Source: Phaeosaccion multiseriatum (taxonomy: Eukaryota; Ochrophyta, other classes). Taken from it: DNA of 64,000 bases. The number at the start of each line of letters is the position of its first letter. Position 1 is the stretch's first letter. A program made the position numbers and the translations under genes. Below are positions 52,083 to 63,815 of the stretch, in pieces. Where the stretch lies: NCBI GenBank assembly GCA_965112735.1, contig OZ218954.1, positions 248,001 through 312,000 on the forward strand, written 5' to 3'. The notes under the pieces were generated by a model. The model was given only the letters and a program-made list of their open reading frames with translations, had not been told where the DNA came from and did no database searches.

Positions 52083-54378
52083 AAAGGAGGTTTCGTGGTG
52101 GAAGTGGCGGGGTGGCCTTGCTTTTCCATGAGCACCAATGAAAGAGTTACACACGTGGAGGCGAAGGAGGGACCCTTTCCCCCCTTTGTTCTGTGGTTCC
52201 GTTGCTTGTGACCCCCCTCCAAGGCATGCCATGCTGCCCCCCTGGGTGCTGCCCCCGACGCCCCGCACGAACAAAGTTGGGGCTACCGTAGGCAGGGGAC
52301 AAGAGGAGGAAGATTTGCTCGGAGCATCCAAGGCAGGGGCTCGCTGAAAGTGGTGGAGTATGTCTATTTAATTAATAATATATGTGGTACATGTAACATA
52401 TAAGAGCGAAGGCACCCCTCGAGGACTTGCCGCCACAGGCGAGGGGCCAAAATATGGTCGCAGGGCTGTTACAGGTTCCCATTGACATACTTCCCCCTCG
52501 CAGCGTCACTCATCACACATCTCCCAAGGCCACCCCCCCCTCCACCGCACTGCCCCAGTCAGACAGCTCTCTGTACCGCTGCTCTTACCGAGCCTCTATC
52601 TTTCTGCATTGTTCAACCGGTACCATGCAAAGGGCCTTCAGCACTGAGGTATAGCCCGCCCCCCCCCCCTTGTCCACCACTCGAACGATGCACTCACTCG
52701 CTCTGTCCATGAATGGCCCCCTCCTACTCTCACGCTGCTGCTTTGCTCCATGTGGCAGGCCACCCTTCTGCGGGAAGCCATCATAAGTGGCCAGAGGGTC
52801 ACAAAGGTGGAAGCGGCGGTGAGAGCCCTCGTCGCTAAAAACGGAGGGAGGAAGGCATGCTTGGACGAGCCCTTCGATGAGAGCGGAAATTTTGCCCTGA
52901 CCGGAGCTATACATAAAGGGAGGGTGGACATCATTGCTCTTCTGCTGCAAGAGGGGGCGTCGCCGAATGCTGCAAATCGTGTGTTCGGGTTGACTGCGTT
53001 GATGTTGGCATGTCAGGTGAAGGATGCTGCTGCTGTTGTACCACCGCTTCTGTCTGCTGGTGCGGACGTGAATGCAGTAATGACAGACGGAAGTACGGCT
53101 CTTATGGTGGCCTCCCGGCGAGGGACCGTGGTGGTGGTTCACAAGCTGCTCTCCACCGGTGCAAGCGTGGACTTGGTTGACAGTGAAGGGTCTACGGCGT
53201 TGAGCCTTTCGGCACGGGAGGGCCATCATGCAGTGGTGCAGCAGCTGCTATCGGCGAATGCAGAGGTGGACAAGGCAAATATGAAGGGGGAGTCAGCCCT
53301 CCATGTAGCCTCACATAGAGGACGGGAAAGAGTGGTGCAGCAGCTTCTCTCAGCCGGCGCGGAGGTCGATAAGGCAGAGTCCGGAGGCGCTCCGCCCTTG
53401 ATGCATGCCTCCCAGGAAGGGCATCATGCAGTGGTGCAGCAGCTGCTCTCAGCCGGCGCGGAGGTCGATAAGACAGATTCCAAAGGCTTTACGCCCTTGT
53501 TTATGGCCTCCCAGAAAGGACATCTTGCGACGGTGCAGCAGCTGCTGTCGGCGGGCGCTGATCCCTTTCACTTGGATGACAGAAATGGCCCCACCGCCCT
53601 GTACATTGCCGCACAAAAGGGACACCACAGGGTCACACAGCTGCTGCTTACCTCCGGGGCAGATGCGAGTTTGGGAGGCCGCCGCGGATGGTTTCCGCTC
53701 TTTGCTGCAAGCGAACATGGACACGGCATTGTGGTGGAGCAGCTCATCGCTGCCGGCGCGGAACTCGAAAGCCGTAGTGGTGAGGGGGGGAGGAGTGCAT
53801 TGATGGGAGCGTCTATGGAAGGGCACAGAAGCATTGTGCGGAAGCTGCTCAGGGCTGGGGCAGAGGTGAATGTATTGAGTGGCGACGGGGGGGGGGCGAT
53901 ACACATTGCGTCTTTAAATGGCCATGTTCGCGTCGTGGAGGAGCTCATCTCAGGAGGGGCTGACGTGGAGATGCTCGATGGTCAGGGGGTGACAGCTTTG
54001 CTCATGGCTGCTGCGGAGGGCCATGAGGCAGTGGTCCGTGTGCTGCTGTCTGCGTGGGCTGATCCTGACAATGGGGGCAACCACACTCTTGCAAAGCCCT
54101 TGTTTATTGCGGCACTACAAGGCCACAGCGGGGCGGCGCTGGAGCTGCTCTCGGGAGGGGCCTCACTCTCAAAGGCTCTGACTCAGGCACGAAGGGATGG
54201 CAATGAAGCATCTGTTGAATTCCTCCTTGCCGCGGACAGACATCACTTTGCGTCACAAAGCGCGTTGGACCTGATGCGGGGCACTGACCTTCTCTTTGGC
54301 AAGGAAGGGAGGCTGAAGGTGTCGCAGAGAGAGGTTAGCCCTGAGGTGCTGCAGGAGGTGGCGGAGGAGATGGCATGA
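52083..54378. repeat. Tandem segmental duplication, unit 1
   Basis: The unit begins near AAAAGGAGGTTTCGTGGTGG and covers the 5' flank and the whole first ankyrin gene. Unit 2 follows at 54601 after ~220 bp of unrelated sequence. Confidence 0.9.
52625..54378 (+). CDS. Ankyrin-repeat protein, copy 1 of a tandem pair
   Basis: Two exons: 52625-52648 (MQRAFSTE) and 52759-54378; 547 aa. The mini-exon is inferred because its donor and phase fit and the same arrangement is kept in the second copy. After ATLLREAIISGQRV, almost the whole protein is ankyrin repeats of ~33 residues, e.g. ALMVASRRGTVVVVHKLLS and LHVASHRGRERVVQQLLSAG, more than a dozen in all. The C-terminal ~70 residues (from ALTQARRDG) are not ankyrin and include LLAADRHHFASQSALDLM. 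There is no signal peptide or membrane segment; a cytosolic or nuclear protein-binding role is likely, with unknown partner. The transcription unit lies in a ~2.5 kb segment duplicated directly downstream. Confidence 0.9.
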
Positions 54379-54600
54379 TGAAAGGGGCACCTGTCGCCTC
54401 CGGTGGGAAGGACGACGGGTGTTGCCCTAAGGGTGAGGACGAAAAGAAAGGGGCTCTTGTCATGAGAATTGTGTGAGTTTCAGTGAGAGGGTGTTGAGGG
54501 AGAGGGCATGCCCATGCGGAATGGTGCGTCAGCTTGAGGGGTGAGTGGGGTAGGCAGGAGCATCCAGGGGAGAGCAACTCCCCCCCCCTTAGGGTGTCCA

Positions 54601-56894
54601 TAAAAAGGAGATTTCGTGGTGGAAGTGGCGGGGTGGCCTTGCTTTTCCATGAGCACCAATGAAAGAGTTACACACGTGGAGGCGAAGGAGGGACCCTTTC
54701 CCCCTTTGTTCTGTGGTTCCGTTGCTTGTGACCCCCCTCCAAGGCATGCCATGCTGCCCCCCTGGGTGCTGCCCCCGACGCCCCGCACGAACAAAGTTGG
54801 GGCTACCGTAGGCAGGGGACAAGAGGAGGAAGATTTGCTCGGAGCATCCAAGGCAGGGGCTCGCTGAAAGTGGTGGAGTATGTCTATTTAATTTATAATA
54901 TATGTGTGTATATGTAACATATAAGAGCGAAGGCACCCCTCGAGGACTTGGAGGGGCCCAAAAAATGGTCGCAGGGCTGTTACAGGTTCCCATTGACATA
55001 CTTCCCCCTCGCAGCGTCACTCGTCACCCTCCCAAAGCCACCCCCCCCCGCACTGTATTGCCCCAGTCAGACAGCTCTCTGTGCCGCTGCTCTTACCGCG
55101 CCTCTATTTTCTGCATTGTTCAACCGGTACCATGCAAAGGGCCTTCAGCACTGAGGTAAAGCCCCCCCCCCCCCTCCCCTTGTCCCCCACTCGGACGACG
55201 CACTCACTCGGTCTGTCCATGCATGCCCCCATCCTACTCTCGCGCTGCTGCTTTGCTCCATGTGGCAGGCCACCCTTCTGCGGGAAGCCATCATAAGTGG
55301 CCAGAGGGTCAAAAAGGTGGAAGCGGCGGTGAGAGCCCTCGTCGCTAAAAACGGAGGGAGGAAGGCATGCTTGGACGAGCCCTTCGATGAGAGCGGAAAT
55401 TTTGCCCTGACCGGAGCTATACATAAAGGGAGGGTGGACATCATTGCTCTTCTGCTGCAAGAGGGGGCGTCGCCGAATGCTGCAAATCGCGTGGCGGGCG
55501 GGTTGACTGCGTTGATGTTGGCATGTCAGGTGAAGGATGCTGCTGCTGTTGTACCACCGCTTCTGTCTGCTGGTGCGGACGTGAATGCAGTAATGACAGA
55601 CGGAAGTACGGCTCTCATGGTGGCCTCCCGGCGAGGGACCGTGGTGGTGGTTCACAAGCTGCTGTCGGCAGGTGCAGAGGTGGACTGGGCAAATGTGAAG
55701 GGGGGTACAGCCCTCAATGCAGCCTCAGGTAGCGGACATGAAAGAGTGGTCCGGCAGCTGCTGTCCGCCGGCGCGGAGGTCGATAAGACAGAGTCGGAAG
55801 GCTTTACCGCCTTGATCGCGGCGTCCCAGGAAGGGCATTATGCAGTGGTGCAGCAGCTGCTAGCGGCGGGTGCAGAAGTGGACTGGGCAAGTATGAAGGT
55901 GAATACAGCCCTCACTGTAGCCTCACATGGAGGACATGAAAGAGTGGTCCGGCAGCTGCTGTCAGCCGGCGCGGAGGTCGATAAGACAGAGTCTAGAGGC
56001 TTTACGGCCTTGATCGCGGCGTCCCAGGAAGGGCACCATGCGGTGGTGCAGCAGCTGCTTTCGGCGGGCGCTGATCCCAATCACTGCGATGACAGAAATG
56101 GCCCCACCGCCCTGTACATTGCCGCAAGTAAGGGACACCACAGGGTCACACAGCTGCTGCTTACCTCCGGGGCAGATGCGAATTTGGGAGGCCACAGCGG
56201 AAAGTTTCCGCTCACTGCTGCAAGCGAAGATGGACACGGCATTGTGGTGGAGCAGCTCATCGCTGCCGGCGCGGAAGTCGAAAGCCGTAGTGGTGAGGGG
56301 GGGATAAGTGCATTGATGGGAGCGTCTATGCAAGGCCACAGAAGCATTGTGCGGAAGCTGCTCAGGGCTGGGGCAGAGGTGAATGCGATGAGCGGCGACG
56401 GGTATGGAGCGATACACATGGCGTCTTCAAAAGGCCATGTCCGCGTCGTGGAGGAGCTCGTCTCAGGAGGTGCTGACGTGGAGATGCTCAATGGTCAGGG
56501 GGTGACAGCTTTGCTCATGGCTGCTGGGAAGGGCCATGAGGCAGTGGTCCGTGTGCTGCTGTCTGCGTGGGCTGATCCTGACAATGAGGGCACTAAAAAC
56601 GCTGGAACGCCCTTGATTTGGTCGGCACTACAAGGCCACAGCGGGGCGGCGCTGGAGCTGCTCTCGGGAGGGGCATCACTGGCAAAGGCCCTGACAAGAG
56701 CACGAGGGTCTATCGATGAAGCCCGTATTGTAGAGTTCCTCCTTGCCGCGGACAGACATCACTTTGCGTCACAAAGCGCGTTGGACCTGATGCGGGGCAC
56801 TGACCTTCTCTTTGGCAAGGAAGGGAGGCTGAAGGTGTCGCAGAGAGAGGTCAGCCCTGAGGTGCTGCAGGAGGTGGCGGAGGAGGTGGCATGA
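54601..56894. repeat. Tandem segmental duplication, unit 2
   Basis: Begins AAAAAGGAGATTTCGTGGTG and matches unit 1 through the upstream flank, the mini-exon, the intron and the ankyrin gene, ending at the stop codon. Noncoding differences are few (short indels around 52365/54885 and 52430/54945). Confidence 0.9.
55132..56894 (+). CDS. Ankyrin-repeat protein, copy 2 of a tandem pair
   Basis: Two exons: 55132-55155 (MQRAFSTE) and 55269-56894; 549 aa. The first ~145 residues, the intron and upstream DNA are nearly identical to copy 1. The central repeats differ: copy 2 alternates units of the type AEVDWANVKGGTALNAASG and AEVDKTESEGFTALIAASQ, while copy 1 has ASVDLVDSEGSTALSLSAR and AEVDKAESGGAPPLMHASQ. 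The later repeats and the ending HHFASQSALDLMRGTDLLFG through EVAEEVA match again. Copy 1 has IFNs of change mainly on ankyrin surface positions, so different binding specificity is a fair inference. It ends ~95 bp before a palindromic element (56987-57084) and converges with the NAA15 gene. Confidence 0.9.
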
Positions 56895-58176
56895 CAAGCT
56901 CACTACGTACACTGTCGGGGAGAAAAGCGGGCCGTTTCGAGCTAGTCAGTCACACGCAGTCGAGCAGAGGGAGGCTGGAAGATGCAGTCAACCCCTGACG
57001 CTCTATCCGCTATCCGCGATCGGGCCCCCCGGGGCCCAATAGCGCGCTATCGAGAATGTGGGCGATAGTGCGTCAGGGGTCGACAGTAGGTAGGAGGATC
57101 GAGACCTTTAGCCTCTTCACCAATAATGGCCCCGCCTAAGTATTAAGTATACCACAACCTGAGAGGGGGCAGGGAGGGAGGGAGGGAGGGAGAGGTGCTT
57201 CGCCCGGCACACCTCTCAAGTCTGAAGGAGACTGTAGCCCGCACGCGTGCCCAGCAGAGGAGCGGGGGCTGACGAGACCGGGGAGAGAGGGATGGAGAGA
57301 GAGAGACAACCGATGAAGGAAGGAAGGAGGGACTTGGAAATCGCTCATCACGCTCCTCCCTTCCATCCTTTCTCCATCTTTTATGTATATAATATACTTT
57401 ACTTCGCAGTAAATAAATTCAGAAACCGATTCCATTCCGTGTCTCTCCTCGCTTCGCTTCTATCCCCACCCTCCCTCCCTCCCACCTTCTCCGCCAGTCC
57501 CTCTCTCTCCCTCTCTTCCTCCCTCCCTCCCCCGTCCTCCTTGCTCTTCTGCCAGCTGGCCTGCTGCAGTGCGACCGACCTCGATAAACCGATGTCCATA
57601 ATATATAGACGAGCGTTAGCCCAAGAGAAAGAACAAAAAAAAAAAAGTCCTCCTCCCTCTCCCTCTCCCTCGCTCTCTCTCTCTCTCTTTCTCCCTCTCT
57701 CGGTATGCTCGAGTAACCCCTCTCACCCTCACCCACTCAGGCTTAATGCCACCATCCAACCCCACGCGTGAAACAGAGAGAGGGAGAGACTCCTTCCCCG
57801 CGTGAGCGTGAGCGTGAGCCGCGTAAAGTAAACCCCCTTTCCCCACCATCCACAACGGCTGCCTGCCCATATGCCTGCCTCTGCCTTTTGCCTGGCCTGC
57901 CCATATGCCTGCCTCTGCCTCCACAACGGCTGCCTGCCCATATGCCCGCATGACGGCCATTCGCAGTGTCTCGGCACACACGCACGCACGCACACACGCG
58001 CACACGCACACGCGCCTCGCCTTGACACTGCTACACCACCCCAGCAGTTGGTGATACAGCAATCCCCCGTGTGGTTGTTCAATCATCATCATGCCAACTC
58101 CTCCGTCACACAGCCCTCCCTGTTGCACATCAAGGCACCTAGCCATCCACTGCCGTCCATTCTTTTCCTCCTACAC
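56895..58176. other. Convergent intergenic region
   Basis: Contains the palindromic element at 56987-57084, an AT-rich patch (57380-57420) and pyrimidine-rich repeats with CCATATGCC words. No gene recognised. Confidence 0.5.
56987..57084. mobile_element. MITE-like palindromic element
   Basis: Terminal inverted repeats of ~20-25 bp: GTCAACCCCTGACGCTCTATC on the left pairs, with few mismatches, with GATAGTGCGTCAGGGGTCGAC on the right. The ~50 bp centre is itself palindromic around CGGGCCCCCCGGGGCCC. It is too short to code for anything. Confidence 0.6.
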
Positions 58177-61100
58177 CTATGCCTTGTCACCCCCCCCCGC
58201 CCCCTTCGGAGCCCCGAACGCCTCAGCGCGTGGGAAGCGCTGGGCACACTTGGCGCGAAAGCTCTCGGCAAACTGCGCCGGGTCGCTGCCATCACTGCCA
58301 TCACTGCCCTTGTCCCCATTGTCAGCCCCGGCAGTTGGTGATACGCAGCCAAACTCCTCTCGGAGGGCCTTGAGCACCTCCGCACACCTCGACACGGAAA
58401 CCCCCCTCTGCGGAAGCACTGTGTCATCGCCATCTGTGTGGTCAGCGAGCCCCTGAATCACCAACTGGGCCACTTGGGCGAGCTGTGCCTTGCCGTGGAG
58501 CAGCCACAGTGCCCGAGCTGCGCATAGCCTTCCCTCCAAGGTGTCAGGACTGAGCCCACTGGAGTTGGTGATACAGCCAGCATGACTGCCGCCATCTGTA
58601 CCACCCACTCGTGCCACAAAGGCCGCCACAAAGGATTCCACAGTTCCATCCCCTCCTAGCAGAACGCGTCCCTCCTCTGCCAGGACAGTCGCTGCCAACG
58701 GAGACGGGGGCAGCAGCGGCGGCAGCTTCGATGCCTTTGCTGCACTAGCTGATGTGTCGCCGTTGCTGCCGCCTGTGCTGCTGCTTCCGGCTTGGGTAAC
58801 CCCACCCCCTTCCTCGCCTCCCTCCTTGCCTCCAAGCTTGCCGAGTTGGTGATACAGTTGCGCCGTTCGCAGGCACAGGCGAGGACACCACGCGTCAATG
58901 TTGCGTCCTCTCAGCAGCGCCCTCAGCGCGAGAAGCCACTTGCCTCTGAGGAAGGCGACGTCAAAGGCCAGCACGTGGGTCTCCAGGTCATCGCTTGCCT
59001 GCGAGGGAGGGAGGGAGGGAGGGAGGGAGGGAGGAAAGGGAAGGGGAGGGAAGGGAGGGGAGGGGGGGGAGGGGAGGGAGGTGAAACCAATACATAATTC
59101 ACTTTGGGGGCCCCACCCCCTCTCTCCCTCCCTCCTTCTCTCCCCTCCCTTCCTCCCTCTCACTCTCCTCTCCCTCCCTCTGTATCACCAACTTGCTCAC
59201 CTGCGCATTGAGCACTGCAACCACCTTCGCCGTCTCCACGAGGGCATCCTTGGCTGCAAGCTTCTCCCCCAGTGGGTCCTCATCAACCGGTGTCACTCGT
59301 TTCACAGCTGGCGCGGGCTTGCCCTGACTTGTTGAATCACCACCTGCTGATGCTGCCTCCTGAGGACTGCCCTCCGCCTCCTTCGCCTCCTTCGCTTCCT
59401 TTGCCTTGCCCTTGGCCTCCTCCTTCCTCCTCTTCTCCTCCTCCTCTTCCCTCTGGGCCTTCTCCTCTGCCTCCTTCTCCTTTCTCTTGGCCTCTTTCCG
59501 CAGTTTGGCTTTGGCTCTCTTCTTGTCGGCCGCGCTCATGGTGCTAAAGTCTGGCACCCCTCCACTGCCATCCCCCGCCTCCCCTCCGTTGCCATCCCCC
59601 GTCAGGAGAGACAAGTATGCCTACAAGATAACACGGGCGTTACAGAAAAAGGAGGTTGAAGTAAGTGACCTTGTGAATCCGGCACGCCTCCACTGCCACC
59701 CCCCCGCTTTTTATCCCCTCCCGTCCCTTCACCTTACCTCAACTCCACTATCATCTCTCCTCCTCCTCCTCCTCCCTCTCCTCCTCCTCCTCTTTTCCCT
59801 CCTCCTCCTCCTCCTCCTCATCCTCCTTTCCTAACCTTCTTCCTCCTCCTCCTCCTCTTCTTCCTCCTCCTCCTCCTCCTCCTCCTCCTCCTCCTCCTCC
59901 TCCTCTTTCTCTCTCTCCTCCTCTTCCTCCCCCTCCTCCTCCTCCTCCTCCACCTCCTCTGCATCACCAACCAGTGCACCTACACCTACCTGCACGATGA
60001 GCTTGGCTGCCCGGCCGTAGAAGGCGTGCCCATAGATACCGTCCTCCATACGTACCATACTTACGTAAGAGCGGAGCGTCGTCTTTCGCATGCAGTACGT
60101 GTGGAAGTCGAATTGGTCCTCCACAAAGTCCTATGGATAGATGGATGGCAGGAGATGGATGGCAGGAGATGGATGGCAGTGGATGGGTGGATGGCAGTGC
60201 ATGGATTGATGGGCAGGGGGGCAGGGCAGGGCAGGGCAGGGCAGGGCAGGCCACGCACGAGAGGTTGGGGATGTAAGCACGTTAATCAGTACTTGGTGTC
60301 AGCCAGTCCGTCAATCAGTCAGTCGGTTGTACTTGGGGTTTCAGTTTTGTCGGGTCGGCCCTTAGTTTGGGTTCCAGTGTACTCTTTTCTAACATATTAA
60401 AGTCAGTGATGTACCTAATCAAGCAATCAATCTTACGTAAGCTTAGTCATTGACATATGATACGGTACCGGTACCTGAAAGTGCTTGTCCACCGCCATGG
60501 CCTTCTTCAGGCCCAAGGCCCACTTGCCCTGTCGCAGCTGAGACTCCGCCCACGCCAGCTCATACCTTGTTACATAACAATACGTGACAAAGTGTCATAT
60601 CAATAGGGTGAGGGGGAGGAGGAGGAGGAGGAGGAGGAGGAGGAGGATGAGGAGGAGGCAAAAATACCACTTACGAAAGAGTAAGGTGAGACAGGTATGC
60701 ATATATGCAAAGCCTTTTCTTATTCTTCTCCTCCTCGATCCTTTGCCCCCAGGAGGAGAGGGTATGCATGCCCACATGACTGACACCCCTTCCTCTGCCC
60801 TGCAACTCACTTTCCCTCCCATCCACCCTCTGTCCTGACACCCCTTCCTCTGCCCTGCTACTCATCTGGTGCACCGCATACTCACGTATTGACTTACGTA
60901 TTGACTTACGTACTGACTCGCATATTGACTGGCGAACTGCCTGACTTACTCAGCCATCAAGTTTCCTTCCCTCACCTTCCCTCCCATCCACCCTCTGTCC
61001 TGACACCCCTTCCTCTGCCCTGCTACTCATCTGCTGCACCGCATACTCACGTATTGACTTACGTATTGACTTACGTACTGACTCGCATATTGACTGGCGA

Positions 61101-63815
61101 ACTGCCTGACTTACTCAGCCATCAAGTTTCCTTCCCTCACCTTCCCTCCCATCCACCCTCTGTCCTGACACCCCTTCCTCTGCCCTGCTACTCATCTGCT
61201 GCACCGCATACTCACGTATTGACTTACGTACTGACTCGCATATTGACTGGCGAACTGCCTGACTTATTCAGCCAAGTTTCCTTTCCTCACCTTCCCTCCC
61301 ATCCACCCTCTGTCCTGACACCCCTTCCTCTGCCCTGCTACTCATCTGCTGCACTGCATACTCACGTTACGTACTGACTCGCATATTGACTGGCGAACTG
61401 CCTGACTTACTCAGCCATCAAGTTTCCTTTCCTCACCTTCCCTCCCATCCACCCTCTGTCCTGACACCCCTTCCTCTGCCCTGCTACTCACTCACTCACT
61501 CACTCACTCACTCACCAGCTGCACTGCATCTCGAAGAGGGAGTACTGCGCATCCCCTCCTTCGTGTGTGGCAAAGATGGCCACCACTTTCTCCGCCTCCG
61601 CCACTCGGTCTGCCCGGAGCAGGTACTTCGTTGCCTTATTGTTGATGTACCTGCGTAGTAGTTGGGTGGAGTGTGAGTTTCAGGTTGGGTCCGACTTTTT
61701 GAGTTTGAGTTGTCATGGCGGTCGAGTTCTGCAGTGTGTTAGGTTTGTTTCGTGCGTCGGGTGAGCAGTGCCAGGACATGCCGAAGTGTGAAGTGGAGGT
61801 TAAATTCATTTGAATGACATCGAATTGTCTTTGAATCGATGCGATTGATATACAGTGTGGTGAAATTATCTTTGTCTTTGAATGATACGATCGATATAAA
61901 TATAATATATATATACATATATATATATATATATTATATATATATATATATATTTAGTGGTTTTGCACCTACTACACTGAAACGTTACCTGTCTGAGTCG
62001 TCTAAAAGGCGGGCAGCGTTCACCACGTCAGCTGCGGCGTTGTATGCCCCCATCCTGCGTGTGTGTGCGTGTGTGTGTGTGTGTGTGTATGTGTGTATGT
62101 GTGTGTGTGTGTGTGCGTGGGTGTGCGCGTGGGTGTAGGTGTGTGGGTGTGTGGGTGGGGGCGAGAGAAGAGGGAAGGTTAGATCTGTCAGGACCATGCC
62201 AGTGAGTCCCTCCTATGGAAAAAAGACAAAAATAAAAGGAGGAATACCAACCCCTACTTTGTTACGACGTGTACGTACTGCTTCCTTCAATCAGCGGTGT
62301 GCTTGCCACGAAGGAGGGGGGGACATACACACACACACACACCAACAGCCAAACACACGCACACACACATAACACACACGCTACCTCTTCTGTACGTCCG
62401 TCCGTCTGTCCCTCCCTCCCTCCCTCCCTCCTCACTCCCTCACTCCTTCCCCCCCCCCCCTTCCTCCCTTCCCCTCCCTCCCTCCTCTCTCGCCCCTCCC
62501 TCCCTCCTCTCTCCCTCCCCTCCCTCCCATCTACTGCCATCCCTCTCTCCTTACGTACTTTTTGAGGATGCGAGCCTTTCTGTGGTGGAAATCCACCCCC
62601 TTTGGCGACTGCTGAATACAAAGGTCCATCACCTCCTCCGCCTCCGCGAGTCGTCCTGTCTTCTCCAGAATTTGCCCTCGGAGGTAGTGGGCCCACAATA
62701 GACTTTTCTGCAACGCCGCCTTCTCCTTCTGCTGCGGTGATGGTGATGGTGCTGATGACGATGATGATGATGATGATGATGATGACGACGACACTAACAA
62801 TGCTGCCTCCCCTCCCTCCCCCCCTGCTGCTGTATCACCAACTGCTATAGCCGCCCCCCACTCCTCTATAAGCTTGTCCGTCAAGGCCTCAAGCTGCACC
62901 ATCACGGGGTGCCGGGCAAGCACCACAGGGTCCTGATCCAGCACCATCTCACGACTCGGAGACCCTCCTCCTGCTCCTCCATCCACTATCTCTCCTCCTC
63001 CTCCTGCTACCGCTTCTGCAGTATCACCAACTGCTGTAGCAGCGTCTACCTCTACATCTTGTACAGGGGCGGGGGTGAGCCTCTGTCTCCTGCTTGGGGT
63101 TGTTAAAAGACCCGTGAGATCCGACCCCAGGCTTGGCACTCCCTTAGCTAGCCCTGAGCGAATGTACGTCTAAAGTGAGGGAGTTGGTGATGCAGAGTGA
63201 GCAAGAGAGTGGTGGATGAAGAGAGGGGGGGGGGAGGAGAGAAGGGAGAAGGGGAAGACAGAAGAGAGAGGAGAGGAGAGGAGAGAGGGGAGAAGACGGG
63301 ATATAGGAGAGAAGGGGAGGGGAGAGGAGGGGAGAGAAAAGAGAAGGGGAAGAGAGGGGAGAATGGCGGTGGGAGGTATATGGAAGGAAGAGTGGGCGAG
63401 GGAGTGGAGTAAACGTAAGTCGGATTGATTGAGCAAAGACACGGGTATATGGGTATTGCAGAGATAGAGAAAGGAGTGCAGCAGCAGCAGCACCAGCAGC
63501 AGCACCACCAGCAGCAGCAGCACCAGCAGCAGCACCACCAGCAGCAGCAGCACCAGCAGCAGCACCAACACCAACACCACCTTGACCACCACTACCACCA
63601 ACACCACCACCAACACCACCACCACCAACACCACCACCACCACCACCACCACCACCACCACCACCTCACCCCAGTGGACCACCTGAACGCCCGAGTGAAG
63701 GCTAAGGCCCGAGTGCACTTACTTACCTCGAGTTGTGATCGGAGCTCTTCCCCCTCCAGAAAGGTGAGAGGGATCCGTTGACATGCGGCGGAGTGAGGGT
63801 ACGTCTTGCCGAGCA
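58177..63815 (-). CDS. NAA15: NAA15-like auxiliary (TPR) subunit of N-terminal acetyltransferase NatA, 5' partial
   Basis: Exons seen on the minus strand: 63815-63727, 63169-62559, 62054-61989, 61650-61516, 60565-60475, 60130-59990, 59620-59201, 58998-58177 (stop); ~790 aa, with the N-terminal part beyond the right edge. Family landmarks in order: RIPLTFLEGEEL; YIRSALAKGVPSL; LLWAHYLRGQILEKTGRLAE; MGAYNAAADVVNAARLLDD; YINNKATKYLLRADRV; the diagnostic EDQFDFHTYCMRK followed by FYGRAAKLIV; a lysine/glutamate-rich segment (KKRAKAKLRKEAKRKEKEAE); and a C-terminal TPR region (FDVAFLRGKWLLALRALLRG). NAA15 anchors the NAA10 catalytic subunit to ribosomes for co-translational N-acetylation. Exons 63169-62559 and 58998-58177 contain in-frame copies of the GTTGGTGATACAGCA micro-repeat, read as AVGDT, LVIQ or YHQL. 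Introns carry a ~150-166 bp minisatellite and GT and TA arrays. Confidence 0.92.
60810..61490. repeat. ~150-166 bp intronic minisatellite
   Basis: Four full copies and a partial one of a unit containing TGTCCTGACACCCCTTCC, TTGACTTACGTA and GGCGAACTGCCTGAC, in a NAA15 intron. Later copies are shorter through loss of one TATTGACTTACG subunit. Confidence 0.92.
61895..61955. repeat. (TA)n array
   Basis: AT-only array in a NAA15 intron, exceptional in this GC-rich window. Confidence 0.9.
62055..62155. repeat. (GT)n array
   Basis: GT/GC dinucleotide array starting at the acceptor of NAA15 exon 62054-61989; the CA-rich transcribed strand forms the acceptor region. Confidence 0.9.
63475..63665. repeat. 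CAG/CAC trinucleotide array
   Basis: CAGCAGCAC blocks shading into CACCAC, in a NAA15 intron. Confidence 0.9.

Noticed and set aside
51888-52331. Minus-strand 147-codon frame repeated at 54480-54851
   Set aside because: It lies in the duplicated noncoding flank and is open in both copies only because the DNA is nearly identical; no known domain.
60889-61377. 162-codon YVLTRILTGELPDLL repeat frame
   Set aside because: Intronic minisatellite of NAA15 on the opposite strand; the flanking exons splice across it.
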